From: Haloplanus sp. HW8-1
GTDB lineage: Archaea > Halobacteriota > Halobacteria > Halobacteriales > Haloferacaceae
DNA: 64,000 nucleotides
Reading direction: 5' to 3'
NCBI RefSeq assembly: GCF_023703795.1
Contig: NZ_CP098518.1
Coordinates: forward strand, 3,348,001-3,412,000
A program made the position numbers and the translations under genes. Positions 1-8,748 of this stretch are shown piece by piece. A model generated the notes under the pieces. The model saw only the letters and a list, made by a program, of their open reading frames with translations. It was not told where the DNA came from and ran no database searches. Position 1 is the stretch's first letter. Each line of letters begins with the position of its first letter.

Positions 1-4
1 GTCG

Positions 5-910
5 GTGTCCGCCGCCGCGACGCTCACCGACCGAATCATCGACAACGTCGAGGAGGTCATCGTGGGCCAACACGACGCCGTCGAACACATTCTGGTCGCG
101 GTCCTCGCTCGTGGTCACCTCCTCCTCGAGGACGTGCCCGGCGTCGGCAAGACGGTCCTCGGGCGCGCCGTCGCCACCTCCGTCGACTGCTCGTTCAAGC
201 GCGTCCAGTTCACGCCCGACCTCCTCCCCTCGGACGTCACCGGCGTCAACGTGTTCAACCAGAAGACCCGGGAGTTCGAGTTCCGTCCCGGTCCCGTCTT
301 CGCGAACGTCGTCCTCGGCGACGAGATCAACCGCGCGCCACCGAAAACACAGGCCGCGCTGCTGGAGGCGATGGCCGAAGAGCAGGTAACCGTCGACGGG
401 GAGACCCGCGCCCTGCCCGACCCCTTCACCGTCATCGCGACACAGAACGACGTGGAGCCCGGGCGCACGTACGACCTCCCGATGGCCGAAATCGACCGCT
501 TCATGAAGAAACTCCGCCTGGGCTACCCGAACGAGGACGAGGAAACGGCGCTGCTGGAGCGAGTCGCCGGGGACCACCCCATCGAATCGCTCGACTCCGT
601 TGCGAGCCTGGACGACCTCCGGGGCGCCCGCCGGACCGTCGCGGACGTCACGCTGAGCGAACCCATCCGGCGATACGTCTCGCGGCTGGCGACACACACC
701 CGCGAGAACGCGACCCTCGGCGTGAGTCCCCGGGGCGCCATCGCGCTCGTCCGTGCCGCACAGGCTCGCGCGGTGCTGAACGGCCGCGACTATGCCGTCC
801 CCGACGACGTTCAGACGGAGGCACCGAGCGTCTGGAGCCACCGCATCGATGCCGATCGACCGGGACGCGACGTCGTCGACGCCGCGCTGGCGAGCGTCGT
901 GGTGGAGTGA
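5..910 (+). CDS. MoxR-type AAA+ ATPase
   Basis: This is a 301-residue AAA+ ATPase of the MoxR family, a cytoplasmic chaperone-like ATPase that usually works with DUF58 and transglutaminase partners. Walker A is GVGKTVL near residue 47, and Walker B GDEINRAPPKTQ with the MoxR-type sensor region follows around residues 105-115. The winged C-terminal lid domain is present. The first possible start is a GTG four bases into the window, so the true start may lie upstream and the gene may be partial. The stop is one base before the DUF58 start, which makes the two genes an operon. The family call is secure; the client protein is unknown. Confidence 0.93.
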   Translation: MSAAATLTDRIIDNVEEVIVGQHDAVEHILVAVLARGHLLLEDVPGVGKTVLGRAVATSVDCSFKRVQFTPDLLPSDVTGVNVFNQKTREFEFRPGPVFANVVLGDEINRAPPKTQAALLEAMAEEQVTVDGETRALPDPFTVIATQNDVEPGRTYDLPMAEIDRFMKKLRLGYPNEDEETALLERVAGDHPIESLDSVASLDDLRGARRTVADVTLSEPIRRYVSRLATHTRENATLGVSPRGAIALVRAAQARAVLNGRDYAVPDDVQTEAPSVWSHRIDADRPGRDVVDAALASVVVE

Positions 911-911
911 G

Positions 912-1976
912 ATGCCGCCGCGCATCCTCCCGACGCGACGTGGTCTCGCCGTCGTCGCCGTCGCAGGCGCCGGGTTCGCCATGGGGGCGACGTTCGGCCC
1001 GCGGTCGCTCGACGCCGTCGTCCTCCCGGCCGGCATCGTCCTCCTCGCCGCGGGCGTCCAGCTCGCCCTACTCGATTCACCCCGTGCCGAGCGTACGACC
1101 CCGCCGGCCGGCGATCCGGGTTCGACGCGGACGGTTCGGCTCGCCGTCGCCACCGACACTCCCGTCACCGCCGTCGTCCACGATCGCCTCCCCGACGGTG
1201 TCGACGGCGACGCCGCAGTGACGGGGCTGATCGGGAGAGAGCCGTTCGCCTACACGGTGACCTACCGCGAACGTGGCGCACACGTGCTCGGCCCCACCAC
1301 CGTGAGCGCCCGGGACGTTCTCGGCCTCGCGCGGCGCACCTTCGTCCTCGACCGGCGGGACACCGTGCTTGTGTATCCACGGGTGTTCTACCCATCGGCA
1401 CCCGTCGGCGAGCGGTTGCGGGCGCTGGCGCACCCGGATCGGGGTGTCGAACGCGGCGCCTTCGACCACCTCCGGGAGTACGCCCGCGGCGACTCGCTGC
1501 GCGACGTCCACTGGAAGTCGAGCGCCAAGCGTGAAGCTCTCGTCGTCCAGGAGTTCGCCGATGACGGCGACCGGCGGACGGTGACCATGGCGGTCGGTGC
1601 CGCATCCGGCCGGGCCGACGCGATGGCGGAGGCGGCCGCCACCGTCGGCTACGCCCTCCTCGACGAGGGGATCTCCGTGTCGCTGACGACCCCCGACGGG
1701 CGGCTCAGCCTGACACCGGGGGACGCCAGTCGACTGCTCGCTCACCTCGCCCGCGTCGACGCCGGTGACGTCGGGGCCGACGCCGACGTCGTCGTCCACG
1801 CGGACGACGAGGTGACGGTCCGTATCGACGGCACGTTGCAGCCGTTCGATCCCGGTCGGCGTCGGCGGATCGGGAGCGGCGACGGCGACGGATGGGCGGA
1901 CGGGGACGGGGACGACAGCTCCCAGGGGACGCGCGCCGCCGACCGACCGACGTCGATCACGGAGGTGCGGGCGTGA
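912..1976 (+). CDS. DUF58 domain protein, membrane-anchored
   Basis: A 354-residue protein with two hydrophobic N-terminal helices (about residues 12-55) and a C-terminal DUF58 region containing the family signature REYARGDSLRDVHWKSSAKR. DUF58 proteins have a von Willebrand A-like fold and are almost always encoded next to MoxR, as here. I chose the ATG immediately after the moxR stop; an in-frame extension upstream would overlap moxR. The end overlaps the next start as GTGA, so translation is probably coupled. The biochemical role is unknown; the context suggests the envelope. Confidence 0.9.
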   Translation: MPPRILPTRRGLAVVAVAGAGFAMGATFGPRSLDAVVLPAGIVLLAAGVQLALLDSPRAERTTPPAGDPGSTRTVRLAVATDTPVTAVVHDRLPDGVDGDAAVTGLIGREPFAYTVTYRERGAHVLGPTTVSARDVLGLARRTFVLDRRDTVLVYPRVFYPSAPVGERLRALAHPDRGVERGAFDHLREYARGDSLRDVHWKSSAKREALVVQEFADDGDRRTVTMAVGAASGRADAMAEAAATVGYALLDEGISVSLTTPDGRLSLTPGDASRLLAHLARVDAGDVGADADVVVHADDEVTVRIDGTLQPFDPGRRRRIGSGDGDGWADGDGDDSSQGTRAADRPTSITEVRA

Positions 1977-4162
1977 GCGTCGAGGCCGGCCGCGGCGACG
2001 GCGTCCTCCCGGGGTCGTTCGACCCGGACTTTCGGATCGCCGTCTACTGCTCGCTCGCCGTCCTGACCGCCTCGTACGGGCGCGTTCTCTATCACGTGAC
2101 GGACGTCGTCGGTGGAGCCCAACTCATGCTCGCGACGCTCGTGGGGTCCGTGGCACTGGGGGTGGCGGCTGGGTGGTTCCTCCGAGTCCGGACCGCACTC
2201 GTCCTGACCGCCCTCTTTCTCGGCGGCGGGTTCGTGGTGTATTTCCTCTCCGTGCCGGAGAGCCAGCGGGCGCTCCTCTCGGCCGATCGACTGCTCTCCG
2301 ACACCGCCGCCCTGCTCACCGGGCTGTCGGTCCTTCGGCTGACCCAGGCGAACGTCTGGGCGCTCTCGGTCGCGCCGACGCCGGTGTTCCTCTCGTGGTA
2401 TCTCGCCGTCAGGCGGCGGTACGTCGGGAGCGTCGCCGTGGGCGGGGCGGCCCTCTCGCTCGTCGTGCTGACCGGCGACGCGGGGACCGTCACGACGCTC
2501 GCGGGCGTGGCCGCGGCGGCGGCCGTCGTCGGCTTCGGCACGCTGGATCGACACGGCGGGACGGCCGCACAGGTCGATACGCTGGTGATCCTGCTCGCGG
2601 CCATGGTGGTCGTCGCGGCGACGCTGTCCGTGGTGCCGGCGACGCGGGCGGACCCCGTGCTCCCCGACGGCGGCTCGCCATCGGGCGTAACCAGCCTCGT
2701 CAACGCCGAGGATCGGCTGGAGGTGATCGGCTCGATCAGCCTCTCGCCGCAGGTGCAGTTCACCGTCGAGAGCCGGGTCGCCGCCTACTGGACGACGTCC
2801 ACGTACGATCGCTACACGGGGTCAGGGTGGGTGCGGTCCGGTGACACCGAACCGTACGCCGGGCAGTTACGGGGGCCACCCAGCGGTGGGACCGAGGTCG
2901 AACAGACGGTGACCGCCGAGACGGAAGTGGGCGCGATGCCGGCGACGTGGCGACCGGTCGCCGTCGAAGGGCTCCCCGCCGACCGCGTCCAGGTGACCGC
3001 ACAGGGGACGATCCGGCCCACGACGACGCTCGATCCCAACGAGAGCTACACCGTGACGAGCCGACTGAACCGGCCGGACCCCTCCGACCTCCGGGTCACC
3101 GGCGACGACTACCCCGACTGGGTGGTCGAGCAGTACACGCAGCTTCCGGCGTCCACCCCGGAGCGCGTCGCGGAACGCACCCGGGCGGTGACGGCGGGGG
3201 CCGAGACGCCCTACGAGAAGGCGGTTGCGATCGAGTCGTATCTGGAGTCGAACAAGCGCTACTCGCTGACCGTCGACCGCCCCGAGGGGAGCGTGGCCGA
3301 CGCCTTCCTGTTCGAGATGGACGCGGGCTACTGCACCTACTACGCCACGGCGATGGTGACGATGCTGCGTACGGAGGGTGTGCCAGCGCGCTTCGTCACG
3401 GGGTATACGACCGGGGAGCGGGTCGGCGAGGGGAAGTGGGTGGTCCGTGGTCTCGACTCTCACGCGTGGGTGCAGGTGTACCTCCCCGAGACGGGGTGGG
3501 TGCGGTTCGATCCCACACCGGTGTCGGCGCGTGAATCCGCCGAGTTCGAGCGTCTGGTCGACGCTCGCGAGAGCGGTGAGGCCGGCGTCGACACGGAGGG
3601 GACGCTCGAATCGACGCCCGTGGCACCCGCCGACGGCACGGAGAGCGGGGACGCCGCAACGACGCCGACCCCGACGCCCATCGGCGGCGAGGAGTCGGTG
3701 GGAACGCAGTCCGCTCCCGCCGGCGACACGGAGGCAGTCGCGTCGGCTCCGACTGACGCCGGTCCGGATCTCCCGTCGACGGAGACGCTCGTACTCTGGG
3801 GGGTGGTGCTCGTCGGCGTCGGCGCGGCGGTCCGGCGGACCGGGGCCGGCACTCGGGCGGTGCGGGCGGTGTGGCTCCGACGGCGCGGACCGCGTCGCGA
3901 CCCCGACGCCGCCGCGGTGCGGGCGTTCGAGCGCCTGGTCTACCTGCTCGAATGCCAGGAGCGGCCGCGGCGGACCGGCGAGACGCCGCGGGCGTACGTC
4001 GAACGCGTGACGACCGACGACCGCACCCGGCTGATTCTGCGGACGTACGAGCGCGCGCGGTACGGTGACGGCGTCGGCCGGGTGGCGGCGGACGCGGCGA
4101 CCGACGCCGTCGGCGAACTGGTCCGCGAGCGGACGCTCCCGACCCGGCCGTTCGTCCGCTGA
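1973..4162 (+). CDS. Transmembrane transglutaminase-like protein (DUF3488/TgpA type)
   Basis: A 729-residue membrane protein. Several hydrophobic helices fill about residues 20-215, followed by an extracellular region with a transglutaminase-core domain. Its catalytic triad is visible: Cys454 in AGYCTYYATAM, His497 in LDSHAWVQVY and Asp513 in WVRFDPTP. A low-complexity Thr/Pro/Ala linker, one more helix near residue 605 and a DUF4129-like cytoplasmic tail follow. It starts at a GTG overlapping the DUF58 stop. MoxR-DUF58-TgpA is a known conserved trio. The enzyme is presumed to act on cell-surface proteins as a peptidase or crosslinker, but the substrate cannot be read from the sequence. Confidence 0.92.
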   Translation: MSVEAGRGDGVLPGSFDPDFRIAVYCSLAVLTASYGRVLYHVTDVVGGAQLMLATLVGSVALGVAAGWFLRVRTALVLTALFLGGGFVVYFLSVPESQRALLSADRLLSDTAALLTGLSVLRLTQANVWALSVAPTPVFLSWYLAVRRRYVGSVAVGGAALSLVVLTGDAGTVTTLAGVAAAAAVVGFGTLDRHGGTAAQVDTLVILLAAMVVVAATLSVVPATRADPVLPDGGSPSGVTSLVNAEDRLEVIGSISLSPQVQFTVESRVAAYWTTSTYDRYTGSGWVRSGDTEPYAGQLRGPPSGGTEVEQTVTAETEVGAMPATWRPVAVEGLPADRVQVTAQGTIRPTTTLDPNESYTVTSRLNRPDPSDLRVTGDDYPDWVVEQYTQLPASTPERVAERTRAVTAGAETPYEKAVAIESYLESNKRYSLTVDRPEGSVADAFLFEMDAGYCTYYATAMVTMLRTEGVPARFVTGYTTGERVGEGKWVVRGLDSHAWVQVYLPETGWVRFDPTPVSARESAEFERLVDARESGEAGVDTEGTLESTPVAPADGTESGDAATTPTPTPIGGEESVGTQSAPAGDTEAVASAPTDAGPDLPSTETLVLWGVVLVGVGAAVRRTGAGTRAVRAVWLRRRGPRRDPDAAAVRAFERLVYLLECQERPRRTGETPRAYVERVTTDDRTRLILRTYERARYGDGVGRVAADAATDAVGELVRERTLPTRPFVR

Positions 4163-4200
4163 TCGACCGCCGGGAGTTCCGTCCCTTGCCGTCCCGACAC

Positions 4201-4209
4201 TGTTTAATA
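4201..4209 (+). promoter_or_regulatory. TATA box of the aIF1 gene
   Basis: TGTTTAATA lies 27-35 bases before the ATG at 4236. This is the spacing expected for an archaeal promoter producing a leaderless or nearly leaderless transcript. It falls in the short gap after the transglutaminase gene. Confidence 0.6.
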
Positions 4210-4223
4210 GCCCCGTCCAGTAG

Positions 4224-4529
<306 letters not shown>

Positions 4530-4577
4530 TCGGCACCTAGCCCGCCCGTCGAGCCACTTTCTCCGCGGATCGAACGT

Positions 4578-4946
4578 TCAGAACGGCGAGTCGGGGGTTT
4601 CGGCCTCGCCGCCGGCCACCGTCCCGTTCGCCCCGCCCGCGTCGAGCGGACCGTCCCACGCCTCCAGGCCGCCGGCCATGCTCTCGACCCGGGCGTCGCT
4701 CGCTCCCGCGTCGGCGACGAACCGTGCGGCCTGCACGCTGGCGTTGCCGTGTGGACAGACGGTGACGATGCGGTCGGCGCCGGCGAACTCCTCGACTCGA
4801 TCCGGCAACTCACGGAAGGGGACGTTCTCGCTGCCCGGAACGTGTCCCCGGGCGAACTTCCTCGGCGAGCGAATGTCGATCACTCGCAGTCGGTCGTCGC
4901 TCTCCAGCAAGTCCCGGAGTTCGTCGGGGGCGATCTCGCCGTCCAT
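4578..4946 (-). CDS. Rhodanese-like sulfurtransferase
   Basis: A 122-residue single-domain rhodanese. The opening beta strand VIDIRSPRKFARGHVPGSEN contains the usual RxxxExxxGHIPGA-like block. The active-site loop VCPHGNAS near residue 64 has a cysteine in the catalytic position, and MAGGLEAWDG is the closing motif. Such proteins move sulfane sulfur. The last 15 residues are a low-complexity acidic tail. It is convergent with aIF1, with no partner gene that fixes a pathway. Confidence 0.9.
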   Translation of the reverse strand: MDGEIAPDELRDLLESDDRLRVIDIRSPRKFARGHVPGSENVPFRELPDRVEEFAGADRIVTVCPHGNASVQAARFVADAGASDARVESMAGGLEAWDGPLDAGGANGTVAGGEAETPDSPF

Positions 4947-5085
4947 ACCCCACCGAGGGGCGGCGGGGACGAAAAGACCCGTGGCCCGAGTCGGGTGGCG
5001 TACCGCTGTCGGGCGCGTCGGCGTTCCTATCGACTGATAATCGCACGCGTTTTCATGAGGTGGGACGATCCACTAGAAGCTAGCT

Positions 5086-6858
5086 ATGTTGCTGGACCAG
5101 TACCGACGGGCACTGTGGGGCACGATGGACCTCCTGGGGATCACGGAGTCCATCGAGCGAAAGATCGTCGCTGCGGTCCTCATCCAGTTCGGCGTCGCGG
5201 TCGTGCTGGCGGTCCTCCCGTTCGTCTTGACCGGGACCGTCCGGGTTGCCGTGACGGTCGCGCTCCTCACCGGTGCCGCCGTCGCGTGTGCGAACACGCT
5301 GCTCATCGCCCGCCGGGATTTCGTCGGACCGGTGCGGATGCTGGAGGACGCGGCGACGAGGGTCGCCGCCGGGGAGATCGACGAGGCTCACATCGATGCC
5401 CACGATCAGGACGACGAGATCGGGGGGCTCGTGGCCGCGTTCGGCGACATGCGAGCGTCGCTCGCGACCGTCTCCTCGCAGGCTGACGCCCTCGCGAGAC
5501 AGGAGTTCGACGCGCCCGTCCTCGAAGAGTCGGTCCCCGGATCGTTCGGCGACTCCCTCGACCGGATGGCCGACAACCTCCGGACGAACACTCGCGAACT
5601 GGAGGCGCTGACCGACCACCTCGAACGGACGGCCGACCGATACAGCGACGTCATGGCCGCGGCGGCCGACAAGGACCTCTCGGTCCGGATGGATCCCGAC
5701 GAGGAGAGCGCCGCCATGGCCTCGATCGCCCGCTCGTTCAACCGGATGCTCGACGACCTGGAGGAGACGGTCGGCGAGGTGTACGCCTTCGCCGACACGG
5801 TCTCCGAGCGCACCGTCGACACCTCGGCCGACCTCGACGAGGTGGCGCGGGCGAGCGAGGACATCAGCGACGCCACCGGTGACATCTCGACCGACGCCGA
5901 GGAACAGCGCGACCAGCTCCAGCGCATCGCGGCCGAGATGAGCGATCTGTCGGCGACGATCGAGGAGATCGCGGCCTCGGCCGACAGCGTCGCGGAGGTG
6001 GCCACCCGCACCGCCGAGATGGGTGACGAGGGACAGGAGGCGGCCGTCGCGGCCCTCGACCGAATGGACGACATCGAGGCCCACGCGACCGAGACGATGG
6101 AGCAGCTCCGCGAACTCGACGACCGCATGACGCGGATGGAGGACATCGTCGCCACCATCTCCGACATCGCCGAGCGGACGAACCTCCTCGCACTCAACGC
6201 CTCCATCGAGGCCGCCCACTCCGGGGAGGGCGCGGAGGGCTTCGCCGTCGTCGCCGACGAGGTGAAGTCGCTGGCCGAGGAGGCACAGGCGGAGGCCACG
6301 GACGTCCAGGAGATCATCGACGGGGTCCAGAGCCAGACCACGACCACCGTCGAGGGGATGCGGGAGACGACCGACGAGGTCGCAGACGCGGTCGAGACCG
6401 TCGAGGCGGCCATCGAGTCGCTCGACCGTATCGCGGAACTCGCCCACGAGACCGACGAGGGTATGCGTGAAATCTCCGACGCGACCGACCAGCAGGCGGC
6501 CTCGACCGAGGAAACCGTCTCCATGATCGAGCAGATCGAGACGACGAGCGAGGAGACGGCGGCCGAGGCAACGAGCGTCGCCTCGGCCGCCCGGGCACAG
6601 ACCGACTCCCTCGGCGAGGTGTCCGAACGCGTCGACAGCCTGGCCACGGAGGCCGACACGCTCCTCGGCCTGCTGGAGGCGTTCGACCTGTCGACGCAGG
6701 ACGCTGGCGACGCCGACGGCGGGGCCCCAGTCGAGGGGACCGAGACGGACTCCCTCGTCGACGGCGAGGGTGACGGCGTGCCCGGGGCCGAGGTCGACAG
6801 CGAGGGTGACGGCGTTCCCGAGGTCGAGGCCGACGGCGGCGTCGCGTCCGACCCCTGA
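5086..6858 (+). CDS. Halobacterial transducer (methyl-accepting chemotaxis protein)
   Basis: A 590-residue transducer. Two helices (about 27-49 and 51-75) are separated by only one or two residues, so there is no extracellular sensor domain. HAMP-like helices and a long Asp/Glu-rich coiled coil follow. The CheA/CheW-binding hairpin tip is at about residues 363-382 (ERTNLLALNASIEAAHSGEG), followed by GFAVVADEVKSLAEEAQ. The tail contains two near-repeats of an acidic DGEGDGVP block. Without an outer domain the signal must come from a partner protein, the membrane or the cytoplasm. Sensory-rhodopsin transducers share this layout, but no opsin gene is nearby. No che genes are adjacent. Confidence 0.93.
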   Translation: MLLDQYRRALWGTMDLLGITESIERKIVAAVLIQFGVAVVLAVLPFVLTGTVRVAVTVALLTGAAVACANTLLIARRDFVGPVRMLEDAATRVAAGEIDEAHIDAHDQDDEIGGLVAAFGDMRASLATVSSQADALARQEFDAPVLEESVPGSFGDSLDRMADNLRTNTRELEALTDHLERTADRYSDVMAAAADKDLSVRMDPDEESAAMASIARSFNRMLDDLEETVGEVYAFADTVSERTVDTSADLDEVARASEDISDATGDISTDAEEQRDQLQRIAAEMSDLSATIEEIAASADSVAEVATRTAEMGDEGQEAAVAALDRMDDIEAHATETMEQLRELDDRMTRMEDIVATISDIAERTNLLALNASIEAAHSGEGAEGFAVVADEVKSLAEEAQAEATDVQEIIDGVQSQTTTTVEGMRETTDEVADAVETVEAAIESLDRIAELAHETDEGMREISDATDQQAASTEETVSMIEQIETTSEETAAEATSVASAARAQTDSLGEVSERVDSLATEADTLLGLLEAFDLSTQDAGDADGGAPVEGTETDSLVDGEGDGVPGAEVDSEGDGVPEVEADGGVASDP

Positions 6859-6968
6859 TCGCGCGGCGCCGACGGGAACGCCGTGGCTGTCGGCCGTGGG
6901 ACCGCACACGCGCCGACGAACCACGGAGCGGCAGGTTCCTCGCGATACAGGAGCCTCTGTAAGTCATC

Positions 6969-7006
6969 GCACACCTGATCGCACACAGTCCGGCGATCAG
7001 GTGTGC
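6969..7006. repeat. Perfect 14-bp inverted repeat, spacer 10
   Basis: GCACACCTGATCGC at 6969-6982 is matched perfectly by its reverse complement at 6993-7006. It lies in the 254-base gap between the transducer stop and the symporter start. It may form a strong terminator hairpin for the transducer or be an operator for the symporter. No T-run follows. Confidence 0.7.
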
Positions 7007-7041
7007 AAACGGTTCCAAACGCGACTATCGTACGTGATGAT

Positions 7042-7078
7042 CTAGCAGAACCATGCACAGTTTTTGCATGGATGCTAG
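7042..7078. promoter_or_regulatory. Double-armed palindrome before the symporter
   Basis: Outer arms CTAGCA (7042-7047) and TGCTAG (7073-7078) flank inner arms CCATGCA (7051-7057) and TGCATGG (7065-7071), all exact reverse complements. It covers an ATG at 7053 that would otherwise be the longest symporter start, which supports starting the gene at 7113. It is either an operator or a hairpin in the leader RNA. Confidence 0.6.
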
Positions 7079-7112
7079 TTTTCTTGTAGATCGACCGGAA
7101 TCCACCGACGCG

Positions 7113-8534
7113 ATGGCTACACTCTCGCTTACGATCGGTGTCATGGTACTCACACTCGCGGCCTTCCTCGTCGTCGGGGTGTATTACGGGCGACGGAACC
7201 TCGGCGGGGTCGAGGATTTCCTCGCGGCCCGCGGATCGACCGGCGTCTCGCTGGGGCTCGCGACGTTCATCGCCTACGCCGCCGGCTCGGGACTGCTGTT
7301 CAGTCCCCCCGAGTCCGGCGCACGGCTCGGCATCGCGGCGGTCATCGGCTACGGTGTCGCCATCGCGACGCCCTTCGCGCTCTATCTGACCGTCGCGCCG
7401 AAGATCCGCGAACGGATGCCCCAGGGACACACCGTCGTCGAGTACGCCCGGGCGCGCTACGGGCGACCGATGTACCTACTCACGCTGTTCGTCGCGCTGT
7501 TTTACATGTTCATCCTGATGACGGCGAACCTCACGGGCGTCGCGCTGGCCATCGAGGCCATCGCCGGCGTCCCGTTGCTCGTGACGCTCTCCCTCGTCGG
7601 GGGCGTCGTGATGCTCTATACGATGCAGGGCGGCCTGCTGTCCAGCATCTTCACGGATCTCGTCCAGACGATCCTCCTCGTCCCGCTGCTGGTCGGCACG
7701 GCGGTCGTGGCCGTGTTCCAACTGGGTGGGCCGGCCGAACTCTTCACGCAGATGCAGGCGACCAACCCCACGGCCGTCAGCCTCACCAACCCCGCAGGCG
7801 TCCGGTTTGCCGTCTACATCGTCATCGCACTCGTCGGCGCGGAGATGCTCAACCAGTCGCTCTGGCAGCGTGCCCACGCCGCCCGCGACACCCGATCGTT
7901 GCGCCGGTCGCTTGCAGGCGCGGCCGTCGCCGTCGTCCCGATGACGATTCTCGCCGGGCTGTACGGCGTCATCGCCAGCGGCCTCGGCATGGACTTTGCC
8001 TCCCCGTCCGCGGCGCTCCCGACCGTCGTGCAGGCCACCTTCGGGACGGGCCTGCAACTGGCCTTCGTCGTGCTCATCCTGCTGGTCATCGCGAGCACGC
8101 TCGACAACGCCCTGTCGGCCATCGTGAGCATCCTCGCCGTGGACGTCGTGCCGCTGTTCGATGCCGACCGGACGGGCCCGGAACTCCTCCGGCTCTCGCG
8201 GATCCTCACCGCCGTCATCGCCGTCGTCGGCGTCGCCATCGCGTCGACCGGACCGAGCGTCCTCTTTCTGTTGCTCCGGGCGGACCTCCTCGCGTCCGCG
8301 ACGGTCGGCCCCATCCTCATCGGCCTGTACACCTCCCGGCTCGGCGGAACGGCGGCGTTCAGCGCGGCCGTCCTCGGCATCGTCGCCGGGGTTCCGTGGT
8401 TCCTCGCGAGCAACTACCTCTACTCCTTTACGAGCGCCCTGCTCGTGAGCAACGTCGTCGCCGTCGGCTGGCTGCTCGCACGCCCGGCCGACTTCTCGTT
8501 CGACGAACTGACCGACTTGGAGAGCCTCGAATGA
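7113..8534 (+). CDS. Sodium:solute symporter (SSS family)
   Basis: A 473-residue transporter with about 13 hydrophobic helices and the SSS fold. The N-terminal YYGRRNLGGVEDFLAARGS and the glycine-rich GLATFIAYAAGSGLLF are typical, and the later STLDNALSAIVSILAVDVV matches the family segment near helix 8. The substrate cannot be told from sequence. I chose the ATG at 7113 because the earlier ATG at 7053 sits inside a palindrome and adds 20 non-hydrophobic residues. The stop overlaps the next ATG (ATGA), the first of three such overlaps. Confidence 0.9.
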   Translation: MATLSLTIGVMVLTLAAFLVVGVYYGRRNLGGVEDFLAARGSTGVSLGLATFIAYAAGSGLLFSPPESGARLGIAAVIGYGVAIATPFALYLTVAPKIRERMPQGHTVVEYARARYGRPMYLLTLFVALFYMFILMTANLTGVALAIEAIAGVPLLVTLSLVGGVVMLYTMQGGLLSSIFTDLVQTILLVPLLVGTAVVAVFQLGGPAELFTQMQATNPTAVSLTNPAGVRFAVYIVIALVGAEMLNQSLWQRAHAARDTRSLRRSLAGAAVAVVPMTILAGLYGVIASGLGMDFASPSAALPTVVQATFGTGLQLAFVVLILLVIASTLDNALSAIVSILAVDVVPLFDADRTGPELLRLSRILTAVIAVVGVAIASTGPSVLFLLLRADLLASATVGPILIGLYTSRLGGTAAFSAAVLGIVAGVPWFLASNYLYSFTSALLVSNVVAVGWLLARPADFSFDELTDLESLE

Positions 8535-8638
8535 CACACCTCGTCACCGACAGTTACGCCATGACCCGCACGCGCCCACCACGACGTCACGGAAGCACCG
8601 ACCGATCGACCGCCGACCCGACGGGAGGTCGCCGATGA
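8531..8638 (+). CDS. Possible 35-residue coupled ORF
   Basis: A 35-residue frame that starts by ATGA overlap with the symporter and ends by ATGA overlap with the next small gene. The product is Arg/Thr-rich with no recognisable domain and could be a translational bridge rather than a functional protein. The only support is its position in the chain of overlaps. Confidence 0.35.
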   Translation: MTHLVTDSYAMTRTRPPRRHGSTDRSTADPTGGRR

Positions 8639-8748
8639 CGCCGCTCACGTTCACGATACTGTTCGGGACGTGCGTCGTCGTCTCGACGCTCGCCTGGCTC
8701 TATCTCGTTGGAGTTACGGTCCGGGAGTTCGGACTGTCCCGTACATGA
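8635..8748 (+). CDS. 37-residue single-helix membrane protein, likely symporter accessory
   Basis: A 37-residue product, MTPLTFTILFGTCVVVSTLA followed by WLYLVGV and a short charged tail: one transmembrane helix. It is joined by ATGA overlaps at both ends, between the symporter group and the cyclo-ligase-like gene. Very small membrane partners encoded beside SSS symporters are known in archaea. That it serves this symporter is inference from position and hydrophobicity. Confidence 0.6.
   Translation: MTPLTFTILFGTCVVVSTLAWLYLVGVTVREFGLSRT

Noticed and set aside
5080-7430. Long minus-strand open frames opposite the transducer
   Set aside because: They are antisense to a clear chemotaxis transducer and give Val/Asp- or Ser/Arg-biased sequence without motifs.
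5086-8534. Sensory-rhodopsin transducer and its photoreceptor
   Set aside because: The transducer layout fits, but there is no opsin gene nearby. The downstream membrane protein is clearly an SSS symporter.
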